This document shows, piece after piece, positions 24,685 through 40,249 of a DNA stretch of 64,000 nt; positions within the stretch are counted from its first letter, which is position 1, and every line of letters begins with the position of its first letter. Source of the stretch: Haliotis asinina (Eukaryota; Mollusca; Gastropoda; Lepetellida; Haliotidae). The stretch is taken from NCBI RefSeq assembly GCF_037392515.1, contig NW_027133925.1:1-64000 (forward strand), in the 5' to 3' direction. The notes beneath the pieces are model-generated. The model had not been told where the DNA came from. It did no database searches and saw only the letters and a program-made list of their open reading frames with translations. Position numbers and translations under genes: made by a program.

Positions 24685-26304
24685 GAATATTTCTATTCAC
24701 AGTTAACAGTATTTGACAGTATCAGCTAAAACCAGTGTTTCTCTGCAATAATTTATGGGTTACTGGGTGACAAGAAGACATATTGTATATGGGTAAACAA
24801 GGGAGATAATTTAAAGACATCACACACTCTCATGTCAATAAAATTTCTGGTCAGACCCACTCTACAAGGATCAATTGTTATTATTTACATCTAATCAACT
24901 TCTTGGGTTCATGTACAGCCCTTAATTCATGTCTGGCAAAAAGAAATACTGCACAGTGAGGCATTAAGAGATCATGGTCAGAAACTTCCAATGGATGACG
25001 ACGACCGAGTGGGGGAAGTTACCAGTCAGACATTGTGGTGTTTTAACTGGACTGGGGTACTTAAATGTACTGTATGTACCTACATATCCAAGTACTGCAA
25101 CTGCTACAAGGTGGTAAGACATATCGAAGAAAAGGGCGTGTGCTTGATTAGACGCAGTCAACAACAGACTTCAGACCGGCTTGTCGAAATACCACATTGT
25201 ATGTGAAGGCTTCTGTTTCTGATGTATGTGTGCATACACACCTCCCCATTCATCAACAGGCATTCTGCAAGCTGAAAATAATGTTGCTATTATATTAAAT
25301 GTCAAATCATAAAATCCAAAACAGCAATGAGACAGTTGCAGATAAAACAAAAAATAATTTTGAAAGTCATATGTGTTAAAAAGGGGGAATTTTTTTTAAA
25401 ATAAGGAAAGAAAATTAAGTTGATTCACATGCAAAATGGGTCAGACAGACAGAACTGACCATATGCTTCAATGTTTACATTTAAAACAAGGGTTTGTGAC
25501 ATGTTCTGCTGTGCAATGAACATATTTCATGATTTTCCTTATCATTTAACTTTAATTTGACCCTCAGGGGATAACCTCAGACACTCACATTGTTATAATA
25601 GTGTTGATTTTGGCTTACTTTGTTGTCAAATTCATCAGTTCCAACAAATTTAGAAGCAGGTAACCATTAATCAAAGGTAGAACTCACCATAGGGGTCTAT
25701 TACCACTGTTTGGCCTCAAAACGAAGCAACGTTCATATTCACAACACTAGAACAATCTATTCCACTCAATACAGCCCCATCTTTACTCCCATTACCTTTA
25801 AATTTGCCTCCACATTCATACTGACTTGTTTCCATGGTGAAATAAACACAGGAAAGCATGTAAAGTATGAATTACTGAAATGTGCTCGAACCCTATGTAG
25901 AAAAAATGGTCTGCATCTGCACAAGGCCAATCTGTGATTTATGTACTGTACATACATGAAACTTCTCAGAAAAAAAATAAAACTGCATGAAACCTCAATA
26001 TTTTTTTCTGTCCAACATATCTATTATGGCAAAAGAATAAAGAGATTTGCTGCACTGATAGAGGTGTAAGAGTTACATCATGTCTACTTCATCAAAGCTT
26101 TGCAAAAATGCATTTCTGCTTTCATAGAGAAAGTTTTCAAATCATGTATATACCATGGGAGTTCACTCCTATTTCACAAAAGAAGGGGGTCATGGGTTGA
26201 TTCCATACATGACTGGGGCTGCCTAGATCATATCAAACCAGAATATATTTTGAACGACCAAAATCATGGACTATAGGCCAGATATTGGGGAGATTTCACA
26301 TTAA

Positions 26305-28297
26305 GCAGCTTTAGAATCTTGACATATGTAAGGCTGGTTGATGAAGTTTGTCAAAAAGTACTAAGTGAGGAGATGCATAATGCCTAGCTGTCTGGAACAC
26401 TGATCAGAGTACCCTGCCGCCTGTTCGTCGATCAAGGCAAATGACCCCTTAAACAGATGAAATCACTTTTTGACCACAGCATGATAGGAACTTATGCTTG
26501 ACTCTATTGATTCATCAAGCTAAGACTTTTAAAAACTTCCAGGAAATCAAAATTATTTACTGTGAATTGTTTTGAGGTTGTTAGACTTGACAGTTTCATG
26601 TATAAGCCAGTTTAGAGGGTACAAAGTGGAAATATCCTCATAATTTTGGAAATTTATTGGTTAACCTGCCCAAAACTGAATATTTCTATTCACAGTTAAC
26701 AGTATTTGACAGTATCAGCTAAAACCAGTGTTTCTCTGCAATAATTTATGGGTTACTGGGTGACAAGAAGACATATTGTATATGGGTAAACAAGGGAGAT
26801 AATTTAAAGACATCACACACTCTCATGTCAATAAAATTTCTGGTCAGACCCACTCTACAAGGATCAATTGTTATTATTTACATCTAATCAACTTCTTGGG
26901 TTCATGTACAGCCCTTAATTCATGTCTGGCAAAAAGAAATACTGCACAGTGAGGCATTAAGAGATCATGGTCAGAAACTTCCAATGGATGACGACGACCG
27001 AGTGGGGGAAGTTACCAGTCAGACATTGTGGTGTTTTAACTGGACTGGGGTACTTAAATGTACTGTATGTACCTACATATCCAAGTACTGCAACTGCTAC
27101 AAGGTGGTAAGACATATCGAAGAAAAGGGCGTGTGCTTGATTAGACGCAGTCAACAACAGACTTCAGACCGGCTTGTCGAAATACCACATTGTATGTGAA
27201 GGCTTCTGTTTCTGATGTATGTGTGCATACACACCTCCCCATTCATCAACAGGCATTCTGCAAGCTGAAAATAATGTTGCTATTATATTAAATGTCAAAT
27301 CATAAAATCCAAAACAGCAATGAGACAGTTGCAGATAAAACAAAAAATAATTTTGAAAGTCATATGTGTTAAAAAGGGGGAATTTTTTTTAAAATAAGGA
27401 AAGAAAATTAAGTTGATTCACATGCAAAATGGGTCAGACAGACAGAACTGACCATATGCTTCAATGTTTACATTTAAAACAAGGGTTTGTGACATGTTCT
27501 GCTGTGCAATGAACATATTTCATGATTTTCCTTATCATTTAACTTTAATTTGACCCTCAGGGGATAACCTCAGACACTCACATTGTTATAATAGTGTTGA
27601 TTTTGGCTTACTTTGTTGTCAAATTCATCAGTTCCAACAAATTTAGAAGCAGGTAACCATTAATCAAAGGTAGAACTCACCATAGGGGTCTATTACCACT
27701 GTTTGGCCTCAAAACGAAGCAACGTTCATATTCACAACACTAGAACAATCTATTCCACTCAATACAGCCCCATCTTTACTCCCATTACCTTTAAATTTGC
27801 CTCCACATTCATACTGACTTGTTTCCATGGTGAAATAAACACAGGAAAGCATGTAAAGTATGAATTACTGAAATGTGCTCGAACCCTATGTAGAAAAAAT
27901 GGTCTGCATCTGCACAAGGCCAATCTGTGATTTATGTACTGTACATACATGAAACTTCTCAGAAAAAAAATAAAACTGCATGAAACCTCAATATTTTTTT
28001 CTGTCCAACATATCTATTATGGCAAAAGAATAAAGAGATTTGCTGCACTGATAGAGGTGTAAGAGTTACATCATGTCTACTTCATCAAAGCTTTGCAAAA
28101 ATGCATTTCTGCTTTCATAGAGAAAGTTTTCAAATCATGTATATACCATGGGAGTTCACTCCTATTTCACAAAAGAAGGGGGTCATGGGTTGATTCCATA
28201 CATGACTGGGGCTGCCTAGATCATATCAAACCAGAATATATTTTGAACGACCAAAATCATGGACTATAGGCCAGATATTGGGGAGATTTCACATTAA
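26305..28297 (+). repeat. Monomer 11, type B
   Basis: 1,993 bp; scar TATGTA at 27887-27892. Confidence 0.95.
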
Positions 28298-30288
28298 GCA
28301 GCTTTAGAATCTTGACATATGTAAGGCTGGTTGATGAAGTTTGTCAAAAAGTACTAAGTGAGGAGATGCATAATGCCTAGCTGTCTGGAACACTGATCAG
28401 AGTACCCTGCCGCCTGTTCGTCGATCAAGGCAAATGACCCCTTAAACAGATGAAATCACTTTTTGACCACAGCATGATAGGAACTTATGCTTGACTCTAT
28501 TGATTCATCAAGCTAAGACTTTTAAAAACTTCCAGGAAATCAAAATTATTTACTGTGAATTGTTTTGAGGTTGTTAGACTTGACAGTTTCATGTATAAGC
28601 CAGTTTAGAGGGTACAAAGTGGAAATATCCTCATAATTTTGGAAATTTATTGGTTAACCTGCCCAAAACTGAATATTTCTATTCACAGTTAACAGTATTT
28701 GACAGTATCAGCTAAAACCAGTGTTTCTCTGCAATAATTTATGGGTTACTGGGTGACAAGAAGACATATTGTATATGGGTAAACAAGGGAGATAATTTAA
28801 AGACATCACACACTCTCATGTCAATAAAATTTCTGGTCAGACCCACTCTACAAGGATCAATTGTTATTATTTACATCTAATCAACTTCTTGGGTTCATGT
28901 ACAGCCCTTAATTCATGTCTGGCAAAAAGAAATACTGCACAGTGAGGCATTAAGAGATCATGGTCAGAAACTTCCAATGGATGACGACGACCGAGTGGGG
29001 GAAGTTACCAGTCAGACATTGTGGTGTTTTAACTGGACTGGGGTACTTAAATGTACTGTATGTACCTACATATCCAAGTACTGCAACTGCTACAAGGTGG
29101 TAAGACATATCGAAGAAAAGGGCGTGTGCTTGATTAGACGCAGTCAACAACAGACTTCAGACCGGCTTGTCGAAATACCACATTGTATGTGAAGGCTTCT
29201 GTTTCTGATGTATGTGTGCATACACACCTCCCCATTCATCAACAGGCATTCTGCAAGCTGAAAATAATGTTGCTATTATATTAAATGTCAAATCATAAAA
29301 TCCAAAACAGCAATGAGACAGTTGCAGATAAAACAAAAAATAATTTTGAAAGTCATATGTGTTAAAAAGGGGGAATTTTTTTTAAAATAAGGAAAGAAAA
29401 TTAAGTTGATTCACATGCAAAATGGGTCAGACAGACAGAACTGACCATATGCTTCAATGTTTACATTTAAAACAAGGGTTTGTGACATGTTCTGCTGTGC
29501 AATGAACATATTTCATGATTTTCCTTATCATTTAACTTTAATTTGACCCTCAGGGGATAACCTCAGACACTCACATTGTTATAATAGTGTTGATTTTGGC
29601 TTACTTTGTTGTCAAATTCATCAGTTCCAACAAATTTAGAAGCAGGTAACCATTAATCAAAGGTAGAACTCACCATAGGGGTCTATTACCACTGTTTGGC
29701 CTCAAAACGAAGCAACGTTCATATTCACAACACTAGAACAATCTATTCCACTCAATACAGCCCCATCTTTACTCCCATTACCTTTAAATTTGCCTCCACA
29801 TTCATACTGACTTGTTTCCATGGTGAAATAAACACAGGAAAGCATGTAAAGTATGAATTACTGAAATGTGCTCGAACCCTGTAGAAAAAATGGTCTGCAT
29901 CTGCACAAGGCCAATCTGTGATTTATGTACTGTACATACATGAAACTTCTCAGAAAAAAAATAAAACTGCATGAAACCTCAATATTTTTTTCTGTCCAAC
30001 ATATCTATTATGGCAAAAGAATAAAGAGATTTGCTGCACTGATAGAGGTGTAAGAGTTACATCATGTCTACTTCATCAAAGCTTTGCAAAAATGCATTTC
30101 TGCTTTCATAGAGAAAGTTTTCAAATCATGTATATACCATGGGAGTTCACTCCTATTTCACAAAAGAAGGGGGTCATGGGTTGATTCCATACATGACTGG
30201 GGCTGCCTAGATCATATCAAACCAGAATATATTTTGAACGACCAAAATCATGGACTATAGGCCAGATATTGGGGAGATTTCACATTAA
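28298..30288 (+). repeat. Monomer 12, type C
   Basis: 1,991 bp; scar TGTA at 29880-29883. Confidence 0.95.
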
Positions 30289-32279
30289 GCAGCTTTAGAA
30301 TCTTGACATATGTAAGGCTGGTTGATGAAGTTTGTCAAAAAGTACTAAGTGAGGAGATGCATAATGCCTAGCTGTCTGGAACACTGATCAGAGTACCCTG
30401 CCGCCTGTTCGTCGATCAAGGCAAATGACCCCTTAAACAGATGAAATCACTTTTTGACCACAGCATGATAGGAACTTATGCTTGACTCTATTGATTCATC
30501 AAGCTAAGACTTTTAAAAACTTCCAGGAAATCAAAATTATTTACTGTGAATTGTTTTGAGGTTGTTAGACTTGACAGTTTCATGTATAAGCCAGTTTAGA
30601 GGGTACAAAGTGGAAATATCCTCATAATTTTGGAAATTTATTGGTTAACCTGCCCAAAACTGAATATTTCTATTCACAGTTAAGAGTATTTGACAGTATC
30701 AGCTAAAACCAGTGTTTCTCTGCAATAATTTATGGGTTACTGGGTGACAAGAAGACATATTGTATATGGGTAAACAAGGGAGATAATTTAAAGACATCAC
30801 ACACTCTCATGTCAATAAAATTTCTGGTCAGACCCACTCTACAAGGATCAATTGTTATTATTTACATCTAATCAACTTCTTGGGTTCATGTACAGCCCTT
30901 AATTCATGTCTGGCAAAAAGAAATACTGCACAGTGAGGCATTAAGAGATCATGGTCAGAAACTTCCAATGGATGACGACGACCGAGTGGGGGAAGTTACC
31001 AGTCAGACATTGTGGTGTTTTAACTGGACTGGGGTACTTAAATGTACTGTATGTACCTACATATCCAAGTACTGCAACTGCTACAAGGTGGTAAGACATA
31101 TCGAAGAAAAGGGCGTGTGCTTGATTAGACGCAGTCAACAACAGACTTCAGACCGGCTTGTCGAAATACCACATTGTATGTGAAGGCTTCTGTTTCTGAT
31201 GTATGTGTGCATACACACCTCCCCATTCATCAACAGGCATTCTGCAAGCTGAAAATAATGTTGCTATTATATTAAATGTCAAATCATAAAATCCAAAACA
31301 GCAATGAGACAGTTGCAGATAAAACAAAAAATAATTTTGAAAGTCATATGTGTTAAAAAGGGGGAATTTTTTTTAAAATAAGGAAAGAAAATTAAGTTGA
31401 TTCACATGCAAAATGGGTCAGACAGACAGAACTGACCATATGCTTCAATGTTTACATTTAAAACAAGGGTTTGTGACATGTTCTGCTGTGCAATGAACAT
31501 ATTTCATGATTTTCCTTATCATTTAACTTTAATTTGACCCTCAGGGGATAACCTCAGACACTCACATTGTTATAATAGTGTTGATTTTGGCTTACTTTGT
31601 TGTCAAATTCATCAGTTCCAACAAATTTAGAAGCAGGTAACCATTAATCAAAGGTAGAACTCACCATAGGGGTCTATTACCACTGTTTGGCCTCAAAACG
31701 AAGCAACGTTCATATTCACAACACTAGAACAATCTATTCCACTCAATACAGCCCCATCTTTACTCCCATTACCTTTAAATTTGCCTCCACATTCATACTG
31801 ACTTGTTTCCATGGTGAAATAAACACAGGAAAGCATGTAAAGTATGAATTACTGAAATGTGCTCGAACCCTGTAGAAAAAATGGTCTGCATCTGCACAAG
31901 GCCAATCTGTGATTTATGTACTGTACATACATGAAACTTCTCAGAAAAAAAATAAAACTGCATGAAACCTCAATATTTTTTTCTGTCCAACATATCTATT
32001 ATGGCAAAAGAATAAAGAGATTTGCTGCACTGATAGAGGTGTAAGAGTTACATCATGTCTACTTCATCAAAGCTTTGCAAAAATGCATTTCTGCTTTCAT
32101 AGAGAAAGTTTTCAAATCATGTATATACCATGGGAGTTCACTCCTATTTCACAAAAGAAGGGGGTCATGGGTTGATTCCATACATGACTGGGGCTGCCTA
32201 GATCATATCAAACCAGAATATATTTTGAACGACCAAAATCATGGACTATAGGCCAGATATTGGGGAGATTTCACATTAA
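30289..32279 (+). repeat. Monomer 13, type C
   Basis: 1,991 bp; scar TGTA at 31871-31874. A private substitution puts G at 30684 where the other monomers have C. Confidence 0.95.
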
Positions 32280-34272
32280 GCAGCTTTAGAATCTTGACAT
32301 ATGTAAGGCTGGTTGATGAAGTTTGTCAAAAAGTACTAAGTGAGGAGATGCATAATGCCTAGCTGTCTGGAACACTGATCAGAGTACCCTGCCGCCTGTT
32401 CGTCGATCAAGGCAAATGACCCCTTAAACAGATGAAATCACTTTTTGACCACAGCATGATAGGAACTTATGCTTGACTCTATTGATTCATCAAGCTAAGA
32501 CTTTTAAAAACTTCCAGGAAATCAAAATTATTTACTGTGAATTGTTTTGAGGTTGTTAGACTTGACAGTTTCATGTATAAGCCAGTTTAGAGGGTACAAA
32601 GTGGAAATATCCTCATAATTTTGGAAATTTATTGGTTAACCTGCCCAAAACTGAATATTTCTATTCACAGTTAACAGTATTTGACAGTATCAGCTAAAAC
32701 CAGTGTTTCTCTGCAATAATTTATGGGTTACTGGGTGACAAGAAGACATATTGTATATGGGTAAACAAGGGAGATAATTTAAAGACATCACACACTCTCA
32801 TGTCAATAAAATTTCTGGTCAGACCCACTCTACAAGGATCAATTGTTATTATTTACATCTAATCAACTTCTTGGGTTCATGTACAGCCCTTAATTCATGT
32901 CTGGCAAAAAGAAATACTGCACAGTGAGGCATTAAGAGATCATGGTCAGAAACTTCCAATGGATGACGACGACCGAGTGGGGGAAGTTACCAGTCAGACA
33001 TTGTGGTGTTTTAACTGGACTGGGGTACTTAAATGTACTGTATGTACCTACATATCCAAGTACTGCAACTGCTACAAGGTGGTAAGACATATCGAAGAAA
33101 AGGGCGTGTGCTTGATTAGACGCAGTCAACAACAGACTTCAGACCGGCTTGTCGAAATACCACATTGTATGTGAAGGCTTCTGTTTCTGATGTATGTGTG
33201 CATACACACCTCCCCATTCATCAACAGGCATTCTGCAAGCTGAAAATAATGTTGCTATTATATTAAATGTCAAATCATAAAATCCAAAACAGCAATGAGA
33301 CAGTTGCAGATAAAACAAAAAATAATTTTGAAAGTCATATGTGTTAAAAAGGGGGAATTTTTTTTAAAATAAGGAAAGAAAATTAAGTTGATTCACATGC
33401 AAAATGGGTCAGACAGACAGAACTGACCATATGCTTCAATGTTTACATTTAAAACAAGGGTTTGTGACATGTTCTGCTGTGCAATGAACATATTTCATGA
33501 TTTTCCTTATCATTTAACTTTAATTTGACCCTCAGGGGATAACCTCAGACACTCACATTGTTATAATAGTGTTGATTTTGGCTTACTTTGTTGTCAAATT
33601 CATCAGTTCCAACAAATTTAGAAGCAGGTAACCATTAATCAAAGGTAGAACTCACCATAGGGGTCTATTACCACTGTTTGGCCTCAAAACGAAGCAACGT
33701 TCATATTCACAACACTAGAACAATCTATTCCACTCAATACAGCCCCATCTTTACTCCCATTACCTTTAAATTTGCCTCCACATTCATACTGACTTGTTTC
33801 CATGGTGAAATAAACACAGGAAAGCATGTAAAGTATGAATTACTGAAATGTGCTCGAACCCTATGTAGAAAAAATGGTCTGCATCTGCACAAGGCCAATC
33901 TGTGATTTATGTACTGTACATACATGAAACTTCTCAGAAAAAAAATAAAACTGCATGAAACCTCAATATTTTTTTCTGTCCAACATATCTATTATGGCAA
34001 AAGAATAAAGAGATTTGCTGCACTGATAGAGGTGTAAGAGTTACATCATGTCTACTTCATCAAAGCTTTGCAAAAATGCATTTCTGCTTTCATAGAGAAA
34101 GTTTTCAAATCATGTATATACCATGGGAGTTCACTCCTATTTCACAAAAGAAGGGGGTCATGGGTTGATTCCATACATGACTGGGGCTGCCTAGATCATA
34201 TCAAACCAGAATATATTTTGAACGACCAAAATCATGGACTATAGGCCAGATATTGGGGAGATTTCACATTAA
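32280..34272 (+). repeat. Monomer 14, type B
   Basis: 1,993 bp; scar TATGTA at 33862-33867. Confidence 0.95.
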
Positions 34273-36265
34273 GCAGCTTTAGAATCTTGACATATGTAAG
34301 GCTGGTTGATGAAGTTTGTCAAAAAGTACTAAGTGAGGAGATGCATAATGCCTAGCTGTCTGGAACACTGATCAGAGTACCCTGCCGCCTGTTCGTCGAT
34401 CAAGGCAAATGACCCCTTAAACAGATGAAATCACTTTTTGACCACAGCATGATAGGAACTTATGCTTGACTCTATTGATTCATCAAGCTAAGACTTTTAA
34501 AAACTTCCAGGAAATCAAAATTATTTACTGTGAATTGTTTTGAGGTTGTTAGACTTGACAGTTTCATGTATAAGCCAGTTTAGAGGGTACAAAGTGGAAA
34601 TATCCTCATAATTTTGGAAATTTATTGGTTAACCTGCCCAAAACTGAATATTTCTATTCACAGTTAACAGTATTTGACAGTATCAGCTAAAACCAGTGTT
34701 TCTCTGCAATAATTTATGGGTTACTGGGTGACAAGAAGACATATTGTATATGGGTAAACAAGGGAGATAATTTAAAGACATCACACACTCTCATGTCAAT
34801 AAAATTTCTGGTCAGACCCACTCTACAAGGATCAATTGTTATTATTTACATCTAATCAACTTCTTGGGTTCATGTACAGCCCTTAATTCATGTCTGGCAA
34901 AAAGAAATACTGCACAGTGAGGCATTAAGAGATCATGGTCAGAAACTTCCAATGGATGACGACGACCGAGTGGGGGAAGTTACCAGTCAGACATTGTGGT
35001 GTTTTAACTGGACTGGGGTACTTAAATGTACTGTATGTACCTACATATCCAAGTACTGCAACTGCTACAAGGTGGTAAGACATATCGAAGAAAAGGGCGT
35101 GTGCTTGATTAGACGCAGTCAACAACAGACTTCAGACCGGCTTGTCGAAATACCACATTGTATGTGAAGGCTTCTGTTTCTGATGTATGTGTGCATACAC
35201 ACCTCCCCATTCATCAACAGGCATTCTGCAAGCTGAAAATAATGTTGCTATTATATTAAATGTCAAATCATAAAATCCAAAACAGCAATGAGACAGTTGC
35301 AGATAAAACAAAAAATAATTTTGAAAGTCATATGTGTTAAAAAGGGGGAATTTTTTTTAAAATAAGGAAAGAAAATTAAGTTGATTCACATGCAAAATGG
35401 GTCAGACAGACAGAACTGACCATATGCTTCAATGTTTACATTTAAAACAAGGGTTTGTGACATGTTCTGCTGTGCAATGAACATATTTCATGATTTTCCT
35501 TATCATTTAACTTTAATTTGACCCTCAGGGGATAACCTCAGACACTCACATTGTTATAATAGTGTTGATTTTGGCTTACTTTGTTGTCAAATTCATCAGT
35601 TCCAACAAATTTAGAAGCAGGTAACCATTAATCAAAGGTAGAACTCACCATAGGGGTCTATTACCACTGTTTGGCCTCAAAACGAAGCAACGTTCATATT
35701 CACAACACTAGAACAATCTATTCCACTCAATACAGCCCCATCTTTACTCCCATTACCTTTAAATTTGCCTCCACATTCATACTGACTTGTTTCCATGGTG
35801 AAATAAACACAGGAAAGCATGTAAAGTATGAATTACTGAAATGTGCTCGAACCCTATGTAGAAAAAATGGTCTGCATCTGCACAAGGCCAATCTGTGATT
35901 TATGTACTGTACATACATGAAACTTCTCAGAAAAAAAATAAAACTGCATGAAACCTCAATATTTTTTTCTGTCCAACATATCTATTATGGCAAAAGAATA
36001 AAGAGATTTGCTGCACTGATAGAGGTGTAAGAGTTACATCATGTCTACTTCATCAAAGCTTTGCAAAAATGCATTTCTGCTTTCATAGAGAAAGTTTTCA
36101 AATCATGTATATACCATGGGAGTTCACTCCTATTTCACAAAAGAAGGGGGTCATGGGTTGATTCCATACATGACTGGGGCTGCCTAGATCATATCAAACC
36201 AGAATATATTTTGAACGACCAAAATCATGGACTATAGGCCAGATATTGGGGAGATTTCACATTAA
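34273..36265 (+). repeat. Monomer 15, type B
   Basis: 1,993 bp; scar TATGTA at 35855-35860. Confidence 0.95.
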
Positions 36266-38258
36266 GCAGCTTTAGAATCTTGACATATGTAAGGCTGGTT
36301 GATGAAGTTTGTCAAAAAGTACTAAGTGAGGAGATGCATAATGCCTAGCTGTCTGGAACACTGATCAGAGTACCCTGCCGCCTGTTCGTCGATCAAGGCA
36401 AATGACCCCTTAAACAGATGAAATCACTTTTTGACCACAGCATGATAGGAACTTATGCTTGACTCTATTGATTCATCAAGCTAAGACTTTTAAAAACTTC
36501 CAGGAAATCAAAATTATTTACTGTGAATTGTTTTGAGGTTGTTAGACTTGACAGTTTCATGTATAAGCCAGTTTAGAGGGTACAAAGTGGAAATATCCTC
36601 ATAATTTTGGAAATTTATTGGTTAACCTGCCCAAAACTGAATATTTCTATTCACAGTTAACAGTATTTGACAGTATCAGCTAAAACCAGTGTTTCTCTGC
36701 AATAATTTATGGGTTACTGGGTGACAAGAAGACATATTGTATATGGGTAAACAAGGGAGATAATTTAAAGACATCACACACTCTCATGTCAATAAAATTT
36801 CTGGTCAGACCCACTCTACAAGGATCAATTGTTATTATTTACATCTAATCAACTTCTTGGGTTCATGTACAGCCCTTAATTCATGTCTGGCAAAAAGAAA
36901 TACTGCACAGTGAGGCATTAAGAGATCATGGTCAGAAACTTCCAATGGATGACGACGACCGAGTGGGGGAAGTTACCAGTCAGACATTGTGGTGTTTTAA
37001 CTGGACTGGGGTACTTAAATGTACTGTATGTACCTACATATCCAAGTACTGCAACTGCTACAAGGTGGTAAGACATATCGAAGAAAAGGGCGTGTGCTTG
37101 ATTAGACGCAGTCAACAACAGACTTCAGACCGGCTTGTCGAAATACCACATTGTATGTGAAGGCTTCTGTTTCTGATGTATGTGTGCATACACACCTCCC
37201 CATTCATCAACAGGCATTCTGCAAGCTGAAAATAATGTTGCTATTATATTAAATGTCAAATCATAAAATCCAAAACAGCAATGAGACAGTTGCAGATAAA
37301 ACAAAAAATAATTTTGAAAGTCATATGTGTTAAAAAGGGGGAATTTTTTTTAAAATAAGGAAAGAAAATTAAGTTGATTCACATGCAAAATGGGTCAGAC
37401 AGACAGAACTGACCATATGCTTCAATGTTTACATTTAAAACAAGGGTTTGTGACATGTTCTGCTGTGCAATGAACATATTTCATGATTTTCCTTATCATT
37501 TAACTTTAATTTGACCCTCAGGGGATAACCTCAGACACTCACATTGTTATAATAGTGTTGATTTTGGCTTACTTTGTTGTCAAATTCATCAGTTCCAACA
37601 AATTTAGAAGCAGGTAACCATTAATCAAAGGTAGAACTCACCATAGGGGTCTATTACCACTGTTTGGCCTCAAAACGAAGCAACGTTCATATTCACAACA
37701 CTAGAACAATCTATTCCACTCAATACAGCCCCATCTTTACTCCCATTACCTTTAAATTTGCCTCCACATTCATACTGACTTGTTTCCATGGTGAAATAAA
37801 CACAGGAAAGCATGTAAAGTATGAATTACTGAAATGTGCTCGAACCCTATGTAGAAAAAATGGTCTGCATCTGCACAAGGCCAATCTGTGATTTATGTAC
37901 TGTACATACATGAAACTTCTCAGAAAAAAAATAAAACTGCATGAAACCTCAATATTTTTTTCTGTCCAACATATCTATTATGGCAAAAGAATAAAGAGAT
38001 TTGCTGCACTGATAGAGGTGTAAGAGTTACATCATGTCTACTTCATCAAAGCTTTGCAAAAATGCATTTCTGCTTTCATAGAGAAAGTTTTCAAATCATG
38101 TATATACCATGGGAGTTCACTCCTATTTCACAAAAGAAGGGGGTCATGGGTTGATTCCATACATGACTGGGGCTGCCTAGATCATATCAAACCAGAATAT
38201 ATTTTGAACGACCAAAATCATGGACTATAGGCCAGATATTGGGGAGATTTCACATTAA
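36266..38258 (+). repeat. Monomer 16, type B
   Basis: 1,993 bp; scar TATGTA at 37848-37853. Confidence 0.95.
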
Positions 38259-40249
38259 GCAGCTTTAGAATCTTGACATATGTAAGGCTGGTTGATGAAG
38301 TTTGTCAAAAAGTACTAAGTGAGGAGATGCATAATGCCTAGCTGTCTGGAACACTGATCAGAGTACCCTGCCGCCTGTTCGTCGATCAAGGCAAATGACC
38401 CCTTAAACAGATGAAATCACTTTTTGACCACAGCATGATAGGAACTTATGCTTGACTCTATTGATTCATCAAGCTAAGACTTTTAAAAACTTCCAGGAAA
38501 TCAAAATTATTTACTGTGAATTGTTTTGAGGTTGTTAGACTTGACAGTTTCATGTATAAGCCAGTTTAGAGGGTACAAAGTGGAAATATCCTCATAATTT
38601 TGGAAATTTATTGGTTAACCTGCCCAAAACTGAATATTTCTATTCACAGTTAACAGTATTTGACAGTATCAGCTAAAACCAGTGTTTCTCTGCAATAATT
38701 TATGGGTTACTGGGTGACAAGAAGACATATTGTATATGGGTAAACAAGGGAGATAATTTAAAGACATCACACACTCTCATGTCAATAAAATTTCTGGTCA
38801 GACCCACTCTACAAGGATCAATTGTTATTATTTACATCTAATCAACTTCTTGGGTTCATGTACAGCCCTTAATTCATGTCTGGCAAAAAGAAATACTGCA
38901 CAGTGAGGCATTAAGAGATCATGGTCAGAAACTTCCAATGGATGACGACGACCGAGTGGGGGAAGTTACCAGTCAGACATTGTGGTGTTTTAACTGGACT
39001 GGGGTACTTAAATGTACTGTATGTACCTACATATCCAAGTACTGCAACTGCTACAAGGTGGTAAGACATATCGAAGAAAAGGGCGTGTGCTTGATTAGAC
39101 GCAGTCAACAACAGACTTCAGACCGGCTTGTCGAAATACCACATTGTATGTGAAGGCTTCTGTTTCTGATGTATGTGTGCATACACACCTCCCCATTCAT
39201 CAACAGGCATTCTGCAAGCTGAAAATAATGTTGCTATTATATTAAATGTCAAATCATAAAATCCAAAACAGCAATGAGACAGTTGCAGATAAAACAAAAA
39301 ATAATTTTGAAAGTCATATGTGTTAAAAAGGGGGAATTTTTTTTAAAATAAGGAAAGAAAATTAAGTTGATTCACATGCAAAATGGGTCAGACAGACAGA
39401 ACTGACCATATGCTTCAATGTTTACATTTAAAACAAGGGTTTGTGACATGTTCTGCTGTGCAATGAACATATTTCATGATTTTCCTTATCATTTAACTTT
39501 AATTTGACCCTCAGGGGATAACCTCAGACACTCACATTGTTATAATAGTGTTGATTTTGGCTTACTTTGTTGTCAAATTCATCAGTTCCAACAAATTTAG
39601 AAGCAGGTAACCATTAATCAAAGGTAGAACTCACCATAGGGGTCTATTACCACTGTTTGGCCTCAAAACGAAGCAACGTTCATATTCACAACACTAGAAC
39701 AATCTATTCCACTCAATACAGCCCCATCTTTACTCCCATTACCTTTAAATTTGCCTCCACATTCATACTGACTTGTTTCCATGGTGAAATAAACACAGGA
39801 AAGCATGTAAAGTATGAATTACTGAAATGTGCTCGAACCCTGTAGAAAAAATGGTCTGCATCTGCACAAGGCCAATCTGTGATTTATGTACTGTACATAC
39901 ATGAAACTTCTCAGAAAAAAAATAAAACTGCATGAAACCTCAATATTTTTTTCTGTCCAACATATCTATTATGGCAAAAGAATAAAGAGATTTGCTGCAC
40001 TGATAGAGGTGTAAGAGTTACATCATGTCTACTTCATCAAAGCTTTGCAAAAATGCATTTCTGCTTTCATAGAGAAAGTTTTCAAATCATGTATATACCA
40101 TGGGAGTTCACTCCTATTTCACAAAAGAAGGGGGTCATGGGTTGATTCCATACATGACTGGGGCTGCCTAGATCATATCAAACCAGAATATATTTTGAAC
40201 GACCAAAATCATGGACTATAGGCCAGATATTGGGGAGATTTCACATTAA
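38259..40249 (+). repeat. Monomer 17, type C
   Basis: 1,991 bp; scar TGTA at 39841-39844. Confidence 0.95.

Larger units (their letters stand above)
17930..26304 (+). repeat. Monomer 10, type B, interrupted by the DIRS element
   Basis: The first 373 bp are 17930-18302 and the rest is 24685-26304, giving 1,993 bp without the insertion. Scar TATGTA at 25894-25899. No monomer sequence was lost or duplicated at the insertion apart from one ambiguous T. Confidence 0.95.
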